DNA from: Nitrospirota bacterium
Lineage (GTDB): Bacteria > Nitrospirota > Nitrospiria > Nitrospirales > Nitrospiraceae
Length of the DNA stretch: 47,132 nucleotides
Assembly (NCBI GenBank): GCA_005877775.1
Contig: VBOJ01000053.1
Coordinates: 1 to 47,132 of the forward strand
Direction: 5' to 3'
In this document: piece by piece, positions 1-8,319 of the stretch
Layout of the letters: every line of letters starts with the position of its first letter
Position numbering within the stretch: position 1 is the first letter of the stretch
Translations under genes and position numbers: made by a program
Notes under the pieces: model-generated
The model's input: the letters and a program-made list of their open reading frames with translations, nothing else
The model's database searches: none
Told to the model about the DNA's origin: nothing

Positions 1-3000
1 GTTGTGTTGACCGCATGGTGGTCGATCGCATAGCCGAACTTGAACTTCCAGGCAATCGCATGCTTGCCCGGGAGTGAGTCCGTCTGGTGCATCGGCATCA
101 GCCAGCTCCGGGTGAACGACTGCTGCGCGCCATACCGGAAATTGCTCTGATAGCCGGTATCCACCGCAATCGCCCGTCCGTCCGGCCGCGTCTCGTGCCC
201 CTTCACCGACTTCGCCGTCGACACGTATGGGGCATGCTTCGCCATCGTCACGTGGTACGGATAGGCCGGGTTGTACTTGGCCCGAATCATCAACCGCGAC
301 ACCTTGTAGAACGGATCGCTCGGCTTCCAGCCCCGGTACGGCCGGTCCACCGGGTTCCCGTCCACATAGACGTAGTCGCCGTCGTTGATGCCCCGGTCCT
401 TCGCCGCCTGCGGGTTGATGTGCAACTGGTGCTCGCCCACGCCCGGCGTCCGCTTATCCATCCGGTACGGATCCCCGAAGTTGGACTCGTACATCTGCAC
501 CCAATCGTTCACCGACCACTGGCTGTGTACCCGGTGCCGAGTCTTGGGGGTCACGCAGTAGAACTGGTACCCCTTCTCCCACAACGGGTTCGCCTGCCGG
601 CGGATTTCCGCCCACGGCAGCTTGATGTTCCGCACGTGCTTGTCGTCATGGTGCTGCGCCGTGATCGGAATGCCGTAGTCGTCGGGCCGGATGAAGGGGT
701 TCGACGACATAATGGCATTCGGGAGATACGGCGTACACTCTGGACCCTCCCGATGGACGATGAAGTTCTCGCCGTACTCGATCGCCTCCGGCTCGACCCG
801 GTAGGTTTCGATTCGGCCGCAGCGCGTCCACTGGGGTTTGCTCTCGTTCGTCTCTTCCCAGAGCGGATGGCGCGGATAGGTCCGACCCATCACCATCCAA
901 CCCTTCTCCGACTTCAGCATCGTATCCGCATGGTAGCCGTAGCAGGTTGCGCTGGCATCGAGCGCGCGCTGCACGTACACGTCCACCCGGTTCTGATACA
1001 CGAAGTGGAACACTTGCTTCATTCTGACGTCACCAGTCATCTCCGTTAACTTCGCGGCCACGCCCGCAAAGGTGTCCGCATCATTGCGGGTGTCATACAG
1101 CGGCCGGATGCCGCCTTTCCAGATCTGCAACCAGGGATTCGACACGGTAGCCGTCATCTCCGGATAGGTGAACTCCATCCAGGAGTTGCAGGCGAACGCC
1201 ACATCCGCATGGTTCACGTCGGACGTCATCTCGATGTCCTGCGTGACGATACACTCGATGTTGGGATCGACGTTCTTCACCATGTCATAGTGGTGCTTCG
1301 AGTTGTTCAAAATGTTCACGTTGGTCACCCAGCGCAGCTTGCTGGGGCTTGGCATGTGGGTCTTGCCGGTGAACACCTTGCGGCCGTACTTCGGCGTGTT
1401 CACGATCAGGGCCGTGTCGCCGTGGTTCCAGTAGCCGACCTCCTCCCCGTAGTAGTAGGACTTGACCTTGATTTCCTTGCCATGCGCGTTCGGATCCAAC
1501 GTCTGGTTGAACGGATCTTCACCAGTATGGACGCCGAGACCACCGCCCGACCATGGAGTGGCGTTCCAGATCCCGGCCTTATAGTTACCAGACCAGGTAT
1601 GACATCCGGTTCCAAACTTCCCGATGTTCCCGGTCAAGGTCACCACGAACGCTGCGGCCCGCCCCAGCTCCGTCATGTGGAAATAGTGGCAGACCCCTTC
1701 GCCATTGTGTAGGGCAGCCGGCTTGATTGTCCCGCAATCACGAGCAAAACGCACGATCAGGTCCTTCGGGGACCGGCTGATCTGATGCACGGTGTCCAGG
1801 TCGTAGTCCTGCAAGTGCACCGTGTACATCTGATAGATCGGCATCACATCCACTTCGCGCCCATTGAGCAGCTTGACCCGGTAGGTCCCGGTCAGGGCTG
1901 CATCAAGGCCGCTATTCTGGTAATGCCAACCAACTGTTTCACGGTCCAGGTGGACCGCCTGCCCCTTGGCCAGATCCCAGACCATGAATCCACCCAGGCG
2001 CTCGATTTGCTCCGGCGTCAATGACTGAATCCGGCCGGAATAGCGCTTGGAGTAGTCCGGGAACTGGAAGTCCTTGATCACATCCCGCGGATCGAGATAT
2101 TGCAGCGTATCGGTTCGCACGAGCAAGGGCATGTCCGTGTAGCCCTTAATGTAATCAATGTCCTGCAGGTTCTCGTCGAGGATGATCTTGCACGTGCCTA
2201 AGAAATTCGCCGCGTCTGTTTCCGGCCGGACCGGAATCCAGTAATCGGCCCGATAGGCCGTCGGGTTGTACTCGGGCGTGATGACCACGACCCGGGCGCC
2301 CCGCTCAATACACTCCAACTTCCAGTGCGCTTCCGGCATCTTGTTCTCGACGAAGTTCTTGCCCCAGCTTACGTTCAGCTTGGAGAAGCGCATGTCGGAG
2401 AGGTCGATGTCGCAGTTCTGCGTCCCGTTCCACCAGGGGTGCGACGGGTCTTGGTCGCCGTGCCAGGTGTAGTTGGAAAAGTACTTGCCTCCCTGCGCCT
2501 GCTCCGGTTTTACTTTGCGAATCCAGGTGTCCACCAGCGGCAGTACACCACCGTTAAACCGGGTGTTCATCATCTTGCCGATGATGCCCAGCACCGGCAT
2601 GCCGGCCCGATGCTTGAAGGTGCGCACGCCCGCGCCCTTCATCATCTCGATCATTTCCGGTGGATAGCCCTGCTCCCGCAGCCGCCGCGCGCCCGCCTCG
2701 CCGCTATACCGCGTCGCAATGAGGATCACAGCTTTGGCCGTGTAGGTAAACGCGGTGTCCCAGGACACTCGCAGCATGTCGTCCAGGAACCGGGAATCGA
2801 ATTTGTATTTGCGCTTGACCTCCGGAGTCAGCTCCGGCGAGCCGTCGTCCATCCACTGCTTCCAGCCCTTCCGCATCAAGGGGCCCTTGAGCCGATAGGG
2901 GCCGTACACGCGCCGATGGAACGTATACCCCTTCAAGCACATGCGCGGGTTGTGCGCAAAGGTCCCGCGGTTGCCATAGAGGTCTTCGTAGGTCTGATGG

Positions 3001-3281
3001 TCATAGTTCTGCTCGACCCGCATCACGACCCCGTTCCGGACAAAGGCCCGGACCCGACAGCCGTGCGTATCATTGGGGGAGCAGCACCACGTGAAGGAGG
3101 AGTCGTACCGATACTGGTCATGGTAGACTCGCTCCCAGGACCGGTCCGGGTAGTCGCCGAGGGGGTTGCCCACCTCGATGACCGGCTGCAGTGCTGTCAG
3201 CGCCAGGGCCTTGTCGGCCACTGCGACCGCCGCCACCGTCCCGGCCGAAACTTTCAGGAATTGTCGCCGTGAGAGAAACAT
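1..3281 (-). CDS. nxrA: Nitrite oxidoreductase alpha subunit NxrA (3' end cut by window edge)
   Basis: Molybdopterin-containing catalytic subunit that oxidises nitrite to nitrate; member of the type II DMSO reductase family. The reading frame is open from the ATG at 3281 to the window edge (1,093 codons). Family members are, from memory, near 1,150 residues, so roughly 50 C-terminal residues are missing. The start is fixed by AGGAGGTG just upstream (complement of about 3288-3295). The N-terminus has a twin-arginine signal (SRRQFLK, residues 4-10) followed by an Ala-rich segment, indicating Tat export and a periplasmic enzyme. The [4Fe-4S] region shows C67-x3-D71-x3-C75 and C115, with Asp where NarG has Cys. 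The family match rests on many recognisable stretches, such as WHGDQDPSHPWWNGTQNCD. nxrB would be expected just beyond the left edge. No stop or frameshift was noticed in the stretches I translated. Confidence 0.96.
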   Translation of the reverse strand, partial: MFLSRRQFLKVSAGTVAAVAVADKALALTALQPVIEVGNPLGDYPDRSWERVYHDQYRYDSSFTWCCSPNDTHGCRVRAFVRNGVVMRVEQNYDHQTYEDLYGNRGTFAHNPRMCLKGYTFHRRVYGPYRLKGPLMRKGWKQWMDDGSPELTPEVKRKYKFDSRFLDDMLRVSWDTAFTYTAKAVILIATRYSGEAGARRLREQGYPPEMIEMMKGAGVRTFKHRAGMPVLGIIGKMMNTRFNGGVLPLVDTWIRKVKPEQAQGGKYFSNYTWHGDQDPSHPWWNGTQNCDIDLSDMRFSKLNVSWGKNFVENKMPEAHWKLECIERGARVVVITPEYNPTAYRADYWIPVRPETDAANFLGTCKIILDENLQDIDYIKGYTDMPLLVRTDTLQYLDPRDVIKDFQFPDYSKRYSGRIQSLTPEQIERLGGFMVWDLAKGQAVHLDRETVGWHYQNSGLDAALTGTYRVKLLNGREVDVMPIYQMYTVHLQDYDLDTVHQISRSPKDLIVRFARDCGTIKPAALHNGEGVCHYFHMTELGRAAAFVVTLTGNIGKFGTGCHTWSGNYKAGIWNATPWSGGGLGVHTGEDPFNQTLDPNAHGKEIKVKSYYYGEEVGYWNHGDTALIVNTPKYGRKVFTGKTHMPSPSKLRWVTNVNILNNSKHHYDMVKNVDPNIECIVTQDIEMTSDVNHADVAFACNSWMEFTYPEMTATVSNPWLQIWKGGIRPLYDTRNDADTFAGVAAKLTEMTGDVRMKQVFHFVYQNRVDVYVQRALDASATCYGYHADTMLKSEKGWMVMGRTYPRHPLWEETNESKPQWTRCGRIETYRVEPEAIEYGENFIVHREGPECTPYLPNAIMSSNPFIRPDDYGIPITAQHHDDKHVRNIKLPWAEIRRQANPLWEKGYQFYCVTPKTRHRVHSQWSVNDWVQMYESNFGDPYRMDKRTPGVGEHQLHINPQAAKDRGINDGDYVYVDGNPVDRPYRGWKPSDPFYKVSRLMIRAKYNPAYPYHVTMAKHAPYVSTAKSVKGHETRPDGRAIAVDTGYQSNFRYGAQQSFTRSWLMPMHQTDSLPGKHAIAWKFKFGYAIDHHAVNT

Positions 3282-3595
3282 CGTCTACACCTCCTAAGTT
3301 GAATGCTGGTTGCCCAGCAAACCATGCTGCCAAACACTGTGGCTCACGCTTTGGACATCACCTCCCTTTTGGGTTGGATTTGCCAGGCTGGGACTACTAA
3401 ATTGCGGAACGAACGTACCTAAGAGGATAAGGATAGAAGCAGGTCGTCGCAGCATGGCGGATGAATGGAAAAGCAATTACAGAACCACAAGTCTTCTTCG
3501 CGATAAACAATCGGAAGTTATTGATTTTAAAATTGTATTTCAGTGACGAAAAGCGTGAGATATCTGCCAACACGTGTAGAGAAGGTGGCGATAAC

Positions 3596-3624
3596 TTGGA
3601 GTCAAAGCCGTAATGAAATAAAAT
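3596..3624 (+). promoter_or_regulatory. Possible sigma-70 promoter ahead of the small ORF
   Basis: TTGGAG (3596-3601), a 17-nt spacer, then TAAAAT (3619-3624). The -10 matches 5 of 6 consensus bases but the -35 only 3 of 6. It sits in an AT-rich stretch 130 bp before the ORF at 3754. Weak by itself. Confidence 0.25.
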
Positions 3625-3659
3625 GTCTTTTATATCAGTGTGTTACAAAACTATTTCTG

Positions 3660-3675
3660 GTTACTTGATGGTAAC
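3660..3675. repeat. Short inverted repeat in the nxrA upstream region
   Basis: GTTAC-TTGATG-GTAAC forms a perfect 5-bp-arm dyad in the AT-rich spacer between nxrA and the tRNA gene. It could be an operator for either flanking gene, but it is short enough to occur by chance. Apart from this, the 3282-3753 spacer shows only the nxrA ribosome binding site and AT-rich sequence. I could not find a convincing nxrA promoter in it. Confidence 0.25.
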
Positions 3676-3753
3676 ATTCAAATGAGGCTTTTGTTACGCT
3701 ATGAGGGTCAAATTACCTAAAGTTTCAACAGGCACAGATCAGCAAGACAGGAC

Positions 3754-3987
3754 ATGAAGACAACGGATTTCTTTGATGATGTGTTAGGTGAGGAGGATCA
3801 CGATCAAGATATGAATCTTTCAGGGCTTGCCCATCATCCTATCGATTTATCTTGCCGCTGGAATTATCGGGATCACAGGAACGAACTTCACCTTTCACGA
3901 GACGACCGTCCTTATTTTGGGGGTATTCCCGCATATGCACTGCAGGTGCCAGCGGATACAGCAGCCCAACCTGAAGAAATAAAGTAG
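3754..3987 (+). CDS. Small hypothetical protein, 77 aa
   Basis: Not recognised. The predicted product is hydrophilic and acidic at the N-terminus (MKTTDFFDDVLGEEDHDQD), then His/Arg-rich, with no signal peptide or membrane segment. The ribosome binding site is weak (AGGA about 4 nt before the ATG) and a weak promoter candidate lies at 3596-3624. The region is more AT-rich than its neighbours. It lies alone between divergently placed nxrA and the downstream tRNA. It may be a real small gene or a chance ORF. Confidence 0.35.
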   Translation: MKTTDFFDDVLGEEDHDQDMNLSGLAHHPIDLSCRWNYRDHRNELHLSRDDRPYFGGIPAYALQVPADTAAQPEEIK

Positions 3988-4048
3988 ATTCTTTGAATAC
4001 CCGTAACCTCTAAATCGAAACTGACCCACTACTGCACCGGTGATTGGC

Positions 4049-4077
4049 TTGACAGAAATTTACCCCATCAGTAAAAT
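4049..4077 (+). promoter_or_regulatory. Promoter of the tRNA-Gly gene
   Basis: Perfect -35 TTGACA (4049-4054), 17-nt spacer, -10 TAAAAT (4072-4077; 5 of 6). The expected transcription start near 4084 lies about 15 nt before the mature tRNA 5' end, a natural arrangement for a monocistronic tRNA. Confidence 0.8.
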
Positions 4078-4098
4078 CTGCTCTTCCTGCCCCAAAGA

Positions 4099-4173
4099 GC
4101 GGGAATAGCTCAGTGGTAGAGCATCGCCTTGCCAAGGCGAGGGTCGCGGGTTCAAATCCCGTTTCCCGCTCCA
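4099..4173 (+). tRNA. tRNA-Gly (anticodon GCC)
   Basis: Complete cloverleaf. Acceptor GCGGGAA pairs with TTCCCGC (4163-4169), followed by discriminator T and encoded CCA (4171-4173). The D-arm is GCTCAGTGGTAGAGC. The anticodon stem TCGCC/GGCGA encloses TTGCCAA with anticodon GCC. The T-arm is GCGGG-TTCAAAT-CCCGT. Its 3' end is partly repeated 180 bp downstream (see the next feature). Confidence 0.98.
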
Positions 4174-4353
4174 AAACCATTTACCTACTTGAACCCGCGA
4201 CCGGGGGCTCGAAGGGGGTACACCCCCTTCGCGGGGTGACGCGAAGCCTTCGGCGAGCGCGCGAGGGGGCTGGCCCCCTGGCGGGAGCCGGTGAGGCAAG
4301 CTTCAGGGCCGAACCGGCGACGGAGCGTGGTCCAAATCCCGTTTCCCGCTCCA
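4174..4353 (+). repeat. GC-rich tRNA-associated element ending in a second copy of the tRNA-Gly 3' end
   Basis: Directly after the tRNA comes a GC-rich segment. Positions 4331-4353 repeat the last 23 nt of the tRNA (T-loop to CCA) with one mismatch. Positions 4188-4201 are an exact inverted copy of 14 nt of the T-arm (GGTCGCGGGTTCAA). Inside are a 10-bp perfect hairpin (4210-4231) and a 7-bp one (4264-4279). The direct repeat of a tRNA 3' end resembles integrase att duplication, but the enclosed 157 bp contain no gene. It could be the scar of a lost island or a small non-coding mobile repeat that uses tRNA ends. Confidence 0.7.
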
Positions 4354-4485
4354 TTTTATCAATCACTTGCATGTACGTTGTCTTGCCTTCATTGGCCGTT
4401 TCATCATGATTCCCGACAGGGTTGATGGGGGAAATCGTAAGGAGTGACCCCTAGATGAAACAATGAGCGCCCATCTCAGGCTTAA

Positions 4486-4866
4486 ACTCGTTGCGCAATC
4501 CTCAAGACCGCGCTCACCGACATTGAGAAGGCTGCTGGGATCCTTCATGGCGTCGCTCATGTGACGCCGGTTCTCGCATCGCGCACACTGAGTCGAACTG
4601 CCGGCGCCACCGTGTTCTTGACGTGCGAGAACTTTCAACCTGTCGGGGCCTTCAAGTTTCGTGGGGCCTGTCATGCCATCGCCACGCTGCCGCCTTCGCA
4701 GCAGTCCGGTCCCATTGTGACGAGTTCTTCCGGCAATCATGCCCAGGGAGTCGCGCTGGCTCCATTACTCAGGCGTGAAGAGGCGCGAATCGGCAAGCGG
4801 GTCGGAGTGATCATCACGGGACGGAATGTGGACTCCTCCTCGTTCTTTGCGACATTGTCCTCGTAA
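4486..4866 (+). pseudogene. Decayed threonine/serine dehydratase (PLP-dependent), internally deleted
   Basis: The frame open from 4486 reads DIEKAAGILHGVAHVTPVLA, then the lysine-containing PLP motif FQPVGAFKFRGA and the phosphate-binding loop SSGNHAQGVA. These are the N-terminal hallmarks of threonine ammonia-lyase/serine racemase. It then jumps to a C-terminal-like stretch (GKRVGVIITGRNVD, compare the family GGNVD ending) and stops at 4866. About 100 residues remain of a protein normally over 300, so most of the middle is gone. There is no proper start: an in-frame TAA lies at 4483-4485, and an ATG at 4463 is in another frame. Probably non-functional. Confidence 0.75.
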
Positions 4867-4912
4867 CGCAGGGGGAACGTGAGACGGGGCGGCGGGAGTA
4901 TACGAAGCCGGC

Positions 4913-7099
4913 CTATCGCCGCACAGCACGGAGGCTGGCGAGCAACCGGTTGGCCTGTGCCAGGTCCTCGGGCGACAGCGGGACCTTCCCGAAGCGGACG
5001 CGACAGTAGAGATGGGTGAGGGGTTGCACATACTGACCGCTATGAGACCACTCCCGTGTCGCGAATCTGGAAAATTCCAACGGAGTGTCGCTGGGATTCT
5101 TATGAAGGCCACGTGAGGCCAGAAGGTGTAACATCCGGCCATACAGCTGGATGATCGCAACCTGTGTGGTAAGGCCCTGTTCAAGGAGGTGTCTTCCCAT
5201 CCATCGCTTTCTCAGGCGCCATACCATCGCGATGACCCCAGCGATTGCCGAAGAGCCCACCATCCAGCCAAGCAGCCGCCAATCCAGTACCGGTGCGTGG
5301 TCCGCGAACCAGGTCCGCCAAGTGCCAGCCCAACGGAGAGCGATGGACAGAAGGCTGGAAAGCTGGGTGCGGGCGCTGTCCCCCCCTTCACGGATTCCGC
5401 GCGCCACCGCCAACTGGTCGGCAAAACTGTACTGAATGACAAGACGGTCCCATTTCAGCCGAATCGAATCCATGACCCTGCCGAACGCGGTCCACAAATG
5501 ATTCGAGACGAGCGCGGCTACGCTGGGCGTGGGGTCAAAGGTGATCCATCCTGAACGTGGGAAATATACCTCGACCCACGCATGGGCGTCCCGCTGGCGG
5601 ACCGTATAGTAGTTGCCGAAGTCGTTCCACTCACCGGCAAGGAATCCGGTCACCAGCCGAGCCGGAATGCCCACCGTTCGCAGCATCATCACCATGGCCG
5701 TCGCGTAGTGCTCACAATAGCCCGTCTTGCGCAAGAAGAGAAAATCTTCGACGGGACTGACTGGAACAGACGTGCCGACGTCCAGGCTATAACGATAGTT
5801 CGTTCGGAGATGCTGTTTGATGGCCACAGCGATCTGATGAGGGGTCTTGGCTTGACGGATGATTTGCCGGGTCAGCTCCGTGACCCGCGTACTCATGGTC
5901 GGAAGTTGAAGGAAATGCTTCCTAATGGAGTCTGGATAGTTGAGAGAGGTCGCTAACCGCTCCTCTTCCAACAGATGATTGGGTATGGAGTGCGCACGGT
6001 ACTGAAACCGCGTTGAGGGGAAGTACGGCAAAGAGATGCCACCCATGCCGTCAGTCTGCACAACTGGGAAATCACCTACCACCGAGTCCACCAGCGGAAC
6101 CCCGAACAGAACGGACGTGTCGAGCGCTTCGATGAGGATTTCTTGAAGGAGACCTGTTGATTGTGTGCCTGCCCCTCTTCCACGAGAGACATTCGGCATG
6201 CTGAAGGTTCCCTCAGCAGTCTGCCCCAGTGAGCGTCGGTAGGCAAGGCTGTTGACCCAGGAACGCCCGGTATAGAGATCGTAGGCCGCGCCGCGGAGGT
6301 AGAGTCGGTCTGTGTCGAGCGTCTCCTGGTCCGGGAACTCCACACGCATGACGATGCTCGGGTCCTCTTTGATGGCACCAATAACGCCTAGGTCCACTTT
6401 TTCAGAAAAACCTGAAGTCCTGATGACTTCCCCGCGTGTCTTTTTGAAGAATCCGGCTCCGATTCGTGGGATCACAAAAAAGATGGCTATGGTGAGGCAA
6501 AACGCTCCCACCACAATGCCGTTCGTCGTCCAGAAAAACCTTGCCGTGATAGGGCCTGGGAAGGGGGATGCATTCACTGGGCTGCTTGGAGAAGTCATCG
6601 CCAATCGCGCTTCATGGCTCTCCTTTGTTAGATGATACAGAAGCAGCGTCCAGATCGCTGCGAAGAGGTATGCAACGAAGACCAATCCGAACCAGAGATC
6701 CGTTGTGAGGGTTGCCGAAGCCAGGACTGCCACGAAGCTAATAGCGTAGAGCTGAAGGAAATCCTTGCGTTCCCTGAGATTGAAGAGCTTGTTGACCATG
6801 AGAATGATCAGGAAATGGATGCCGGCTGGCAACAGGTCCTGCGAGACCCAGAGCAGATCCACCACGAAGGCGACAAAGGCCATGACCATGAGGCTATTCC
6901 AGAGCGTCGGAGAGAATTGCAGAACCTGGTTGCTGAGCCGGTTGCTGCCCACTCCGCACGACTGCGCGAGACGGACCGTCAGCGTCACGAACCCAAGGAT
7001 GGCCAATAGCAGCGGGAGGTCGGTGGTCAGAGTGAGGCCTGCGAACCCGCTGGCGGCTAAGAGGACGGAACTCAGCTCAAAAGCTCGTTCAAGGTTCAT
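4913..7099 (-). CDS. TgpA-like membrane transglutaminase (DUF3488 / transglutaminase-like / DUF4129)
   Basis: 728 aa. The N-terminal about 190 residues are a bundle of hydrophobic segments (DUF3488-like). A periplasmic transglutaminase-like domain follows, with the catalytic triad visible: Cys462 in GYCEHYATAM, His506 in DAHAWVEV and Asp522 in TFDPTPS. Another membrane helix lies around residues 600-620, followed by a C-terminal DUF4129-like tail. The Pseudomonas homologue TgpA is an essential inner-membrane protein, but its substrate is not established. The gene starts 6 bp after the DUF58 gene and forms an operon with it and the MoxR ATPase upstream. The set is widely conserved together, presumably acting on envelope proteins. 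Confidence 0.9.
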   Translation of the reverse strand: MNLERAFELSSVLLAASGFAGLTLTTDLPLLLAILGFVTLTVRLAQSCGVGSNRLSNQVLQFSPTLWNSLMVMAFVAFVVDLLWVSQDLLPAGIHFLIILMVNKLFNLRERKDFLQLYAISFVAVLASATLTTDLWFGLVFVAYLFAAIWTLLLYHLTKESHEARLAMTSPSSPVNASPFPGPITARFFWTTNGIVVGAFCLTIAIFFVIPRIGAGFFKKTRGEVIRTSGFSEKVDLGVIGAIKEDPSIVMRVEFPDQETLDTDRLYLRGAAYDLYTGRSWVNSLAYRRSLGQTAEGTFSMPNVSRGRGAGTQSTGLLQEILIEALDTSVLFGVPLVDSVVGDFPVVQTDGMGGISLPYFPSTRFQYRAHSIPNHLLEEERLATSLNYPDSIRKHFLQLPTMSTRVTELTRQIIRQAKTPHQIAVAIKQHLRTNYRYSLDVGTSVPVSPVEDFLFLRKTGYCEHYATAMVMMLRTVGIPARLVTGFLAGEWNDFGNYYTVRQRDAHAWVEVYFPRSGWITFDPTPSVAALVSNHLWTAFGRVMDSIRLKWDRLVIQYSFADQLAVARGIREGGDSARTQLSSLLSIALRWAGTWRTWFADHAPVLDWRLLGWMVGSSAIAGVIAMVWRLRKRWMGRHLLEQGLTTQVAIIQLYGRMLHLLASRGLHKNPSDTPLEFSRFATREWSHSGQYVQPLTHLYCRVRFGKVPLSPEDLAQANRLLASLRAVRR

Positions 7100-7105
7100 G
7101 TGTCC

Positions 7106-8215
7106 TCACGCAAGCTCCGATGCCAGGACCACTCGACTGACGCCTGGGCATGCGGCCGTGAGATGTGGATCTGGCCAAGGCAGAACCAAGAGAATAGATT
7201 CCAAGCCCTCGCTCCCGTCGCCGAGTATCTTGGACAGGTTGGATACCGGAGCTGACTCCACCACCTGGATCGGTTCACAAAGAGCCAAGGTCCGGAGAAT
7301 ACTGTAGAAATGGGCCTCGCCGATGCCATAGGGAATTTCCAGATCCCCTACCAGCGCGCGGAGAGCGTAGGACTGCTCATGGAAGAAGGCGATCAGTGAG
7401 GCGGCTAGGATCACTGCTCGCTCGAAGTCCTGGTGGTGGTTACATGGGATGGCAGTGGATAAGGCAATGGTCACGCGCCGTTGGTCTTCAGCCTCAGTTT
7501 CCCGGACAATTAACCTCGATTGCCGAGCGGTGGTCATCCAATGGATGGCGCGGGAATCATCTCCTGATAGGTAGAGTCGGAGATTATACAGACTGACCCC
7601 CTGTCCCCGACGCGACACAGCCTGATCTTGACCCTGGGTCGTGAGCTCATGGACAAGCGCATCGGGCAGTGGCCTAAGCTCTGGGCAGACGACCACTTCT
7701 GACTCGAGAGGGAGCGTCGCGGCTTTTATGAAGAGGCCAAAGGGAAAGCGCGTCAGAAGCTTGATTCCCTGAATTCGGTAGTACCCCCTCTTCGCCACCA
7801 GAAGCGGGTAGGAGAGCAAGACCGACGCCCGCGGCGGCAAGTGAAGCAGGCGCAGACCTCTGTCCACAGCAGCACCCTGGACCACGTCCATCACTCTCAG
7901 CGAAAAACTGGGAATCCTAAGCTTTCGATTGGCGATGGAGACGGACACGGTCGTTGGCTGATTGGCAAAGAGGTAGTCCGGCAGATGCCGGCGGACATCA
8001 AGTCTCTTCAGAGATTGCTCAGAGAGCAGACCCGAGATGATGATGAGGCTTAGGAGCATCGCCAGGAGGAGGTAGAGAAGATTGTTTCCAGTGTTGATGG
8101 CGGCCAAGCCGACTGCGAACGTGAAGAGGATGAGCTTCGTCCCTTCGGGGGTCAGCCGGATGGAACGGTAGCGGTAGAACCAGCGAACGAATTGGATGAC
8201 CCGCTCAAAGTACAT
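7106..8215 (-). CDS. DUF58 domain membrane protein
   Basis: 369 aa. Two adjacent hydrophobic segments lie around residues 27-62. A soluble part follows with the DUF58 signature: a Gly/Asp/Arg-rich stretch reading RRGQGVSLYNLRLYLSGDDS, then RAIHWMTTARQSRLIVRE (roughly residues 200-240). DUF58 resembles von Willebrand factor A domains and is nearly always encoded next to a MoxR ATPase, as here. It is thought to work as partner or substrate adaptor of MoxR. It sits between the MoxR gene (upstream) and the TgpA-like gene, almost touching the latter, which suggests translational coupling. Confidence 0.9.
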   Translation of the reverse strand: MYFERVIQFVRWFYRYRSIRLTPEGTKLILFTFAVGLAAINTGNNLLYLLLAMLLSLIIISGLLSEQSLKRLDVRRHLPDYLFANQPTTVSVSIANRKLRIPSFSLRVMDVVQGAAVDRGLRLLHLPPRASVLLSYPLLVAKRGYYRIQGIKLLTRFPFGLFIKAATLPLESEVVVCPELRPLPDALVHELTTQGQDQAVSRRGQGVSLYNLRLYLSGDDSRAIHWMTTARQSRLIVRETEAEDQRRVTIALSTAIPCNHHQDFERAVILAASLIAFFHEQSYALRALVGDLEIPYGIGEAHFYSILRTLALCEPIQVVESAPVSNLSKILGDGSEGLESILLVLPWPDPHLTAACPGVSRVVLASELA

Positions 8216-8319
8216 GAGAAGTCTTCAGCCCCCGGCATTCAGCTATCAAGAGGAACGAGATGGCTGACCTTCCTGTCAGGCTGCGTGAAGCGCCGGGCGC
8301 TGAACGGTTGTGCGTGATC

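Noticed and set aside
2325-3272. Long plus-strand open frame (315 codons) and similar ones at 87-1049 and 1209-1712
   Set aside because: They lie antisense to nxrA, are rich in His/Arg/Val/Pro and resemble no family. They result from the codon bias of the real gene.
4113-4409. 98-aa frame starting in the tRNA
   Set aside because: It simply translates the tRNA and its repeated 3' end (the reading NPVSRS occurs twice). This is typical of false genes over tRNAs.
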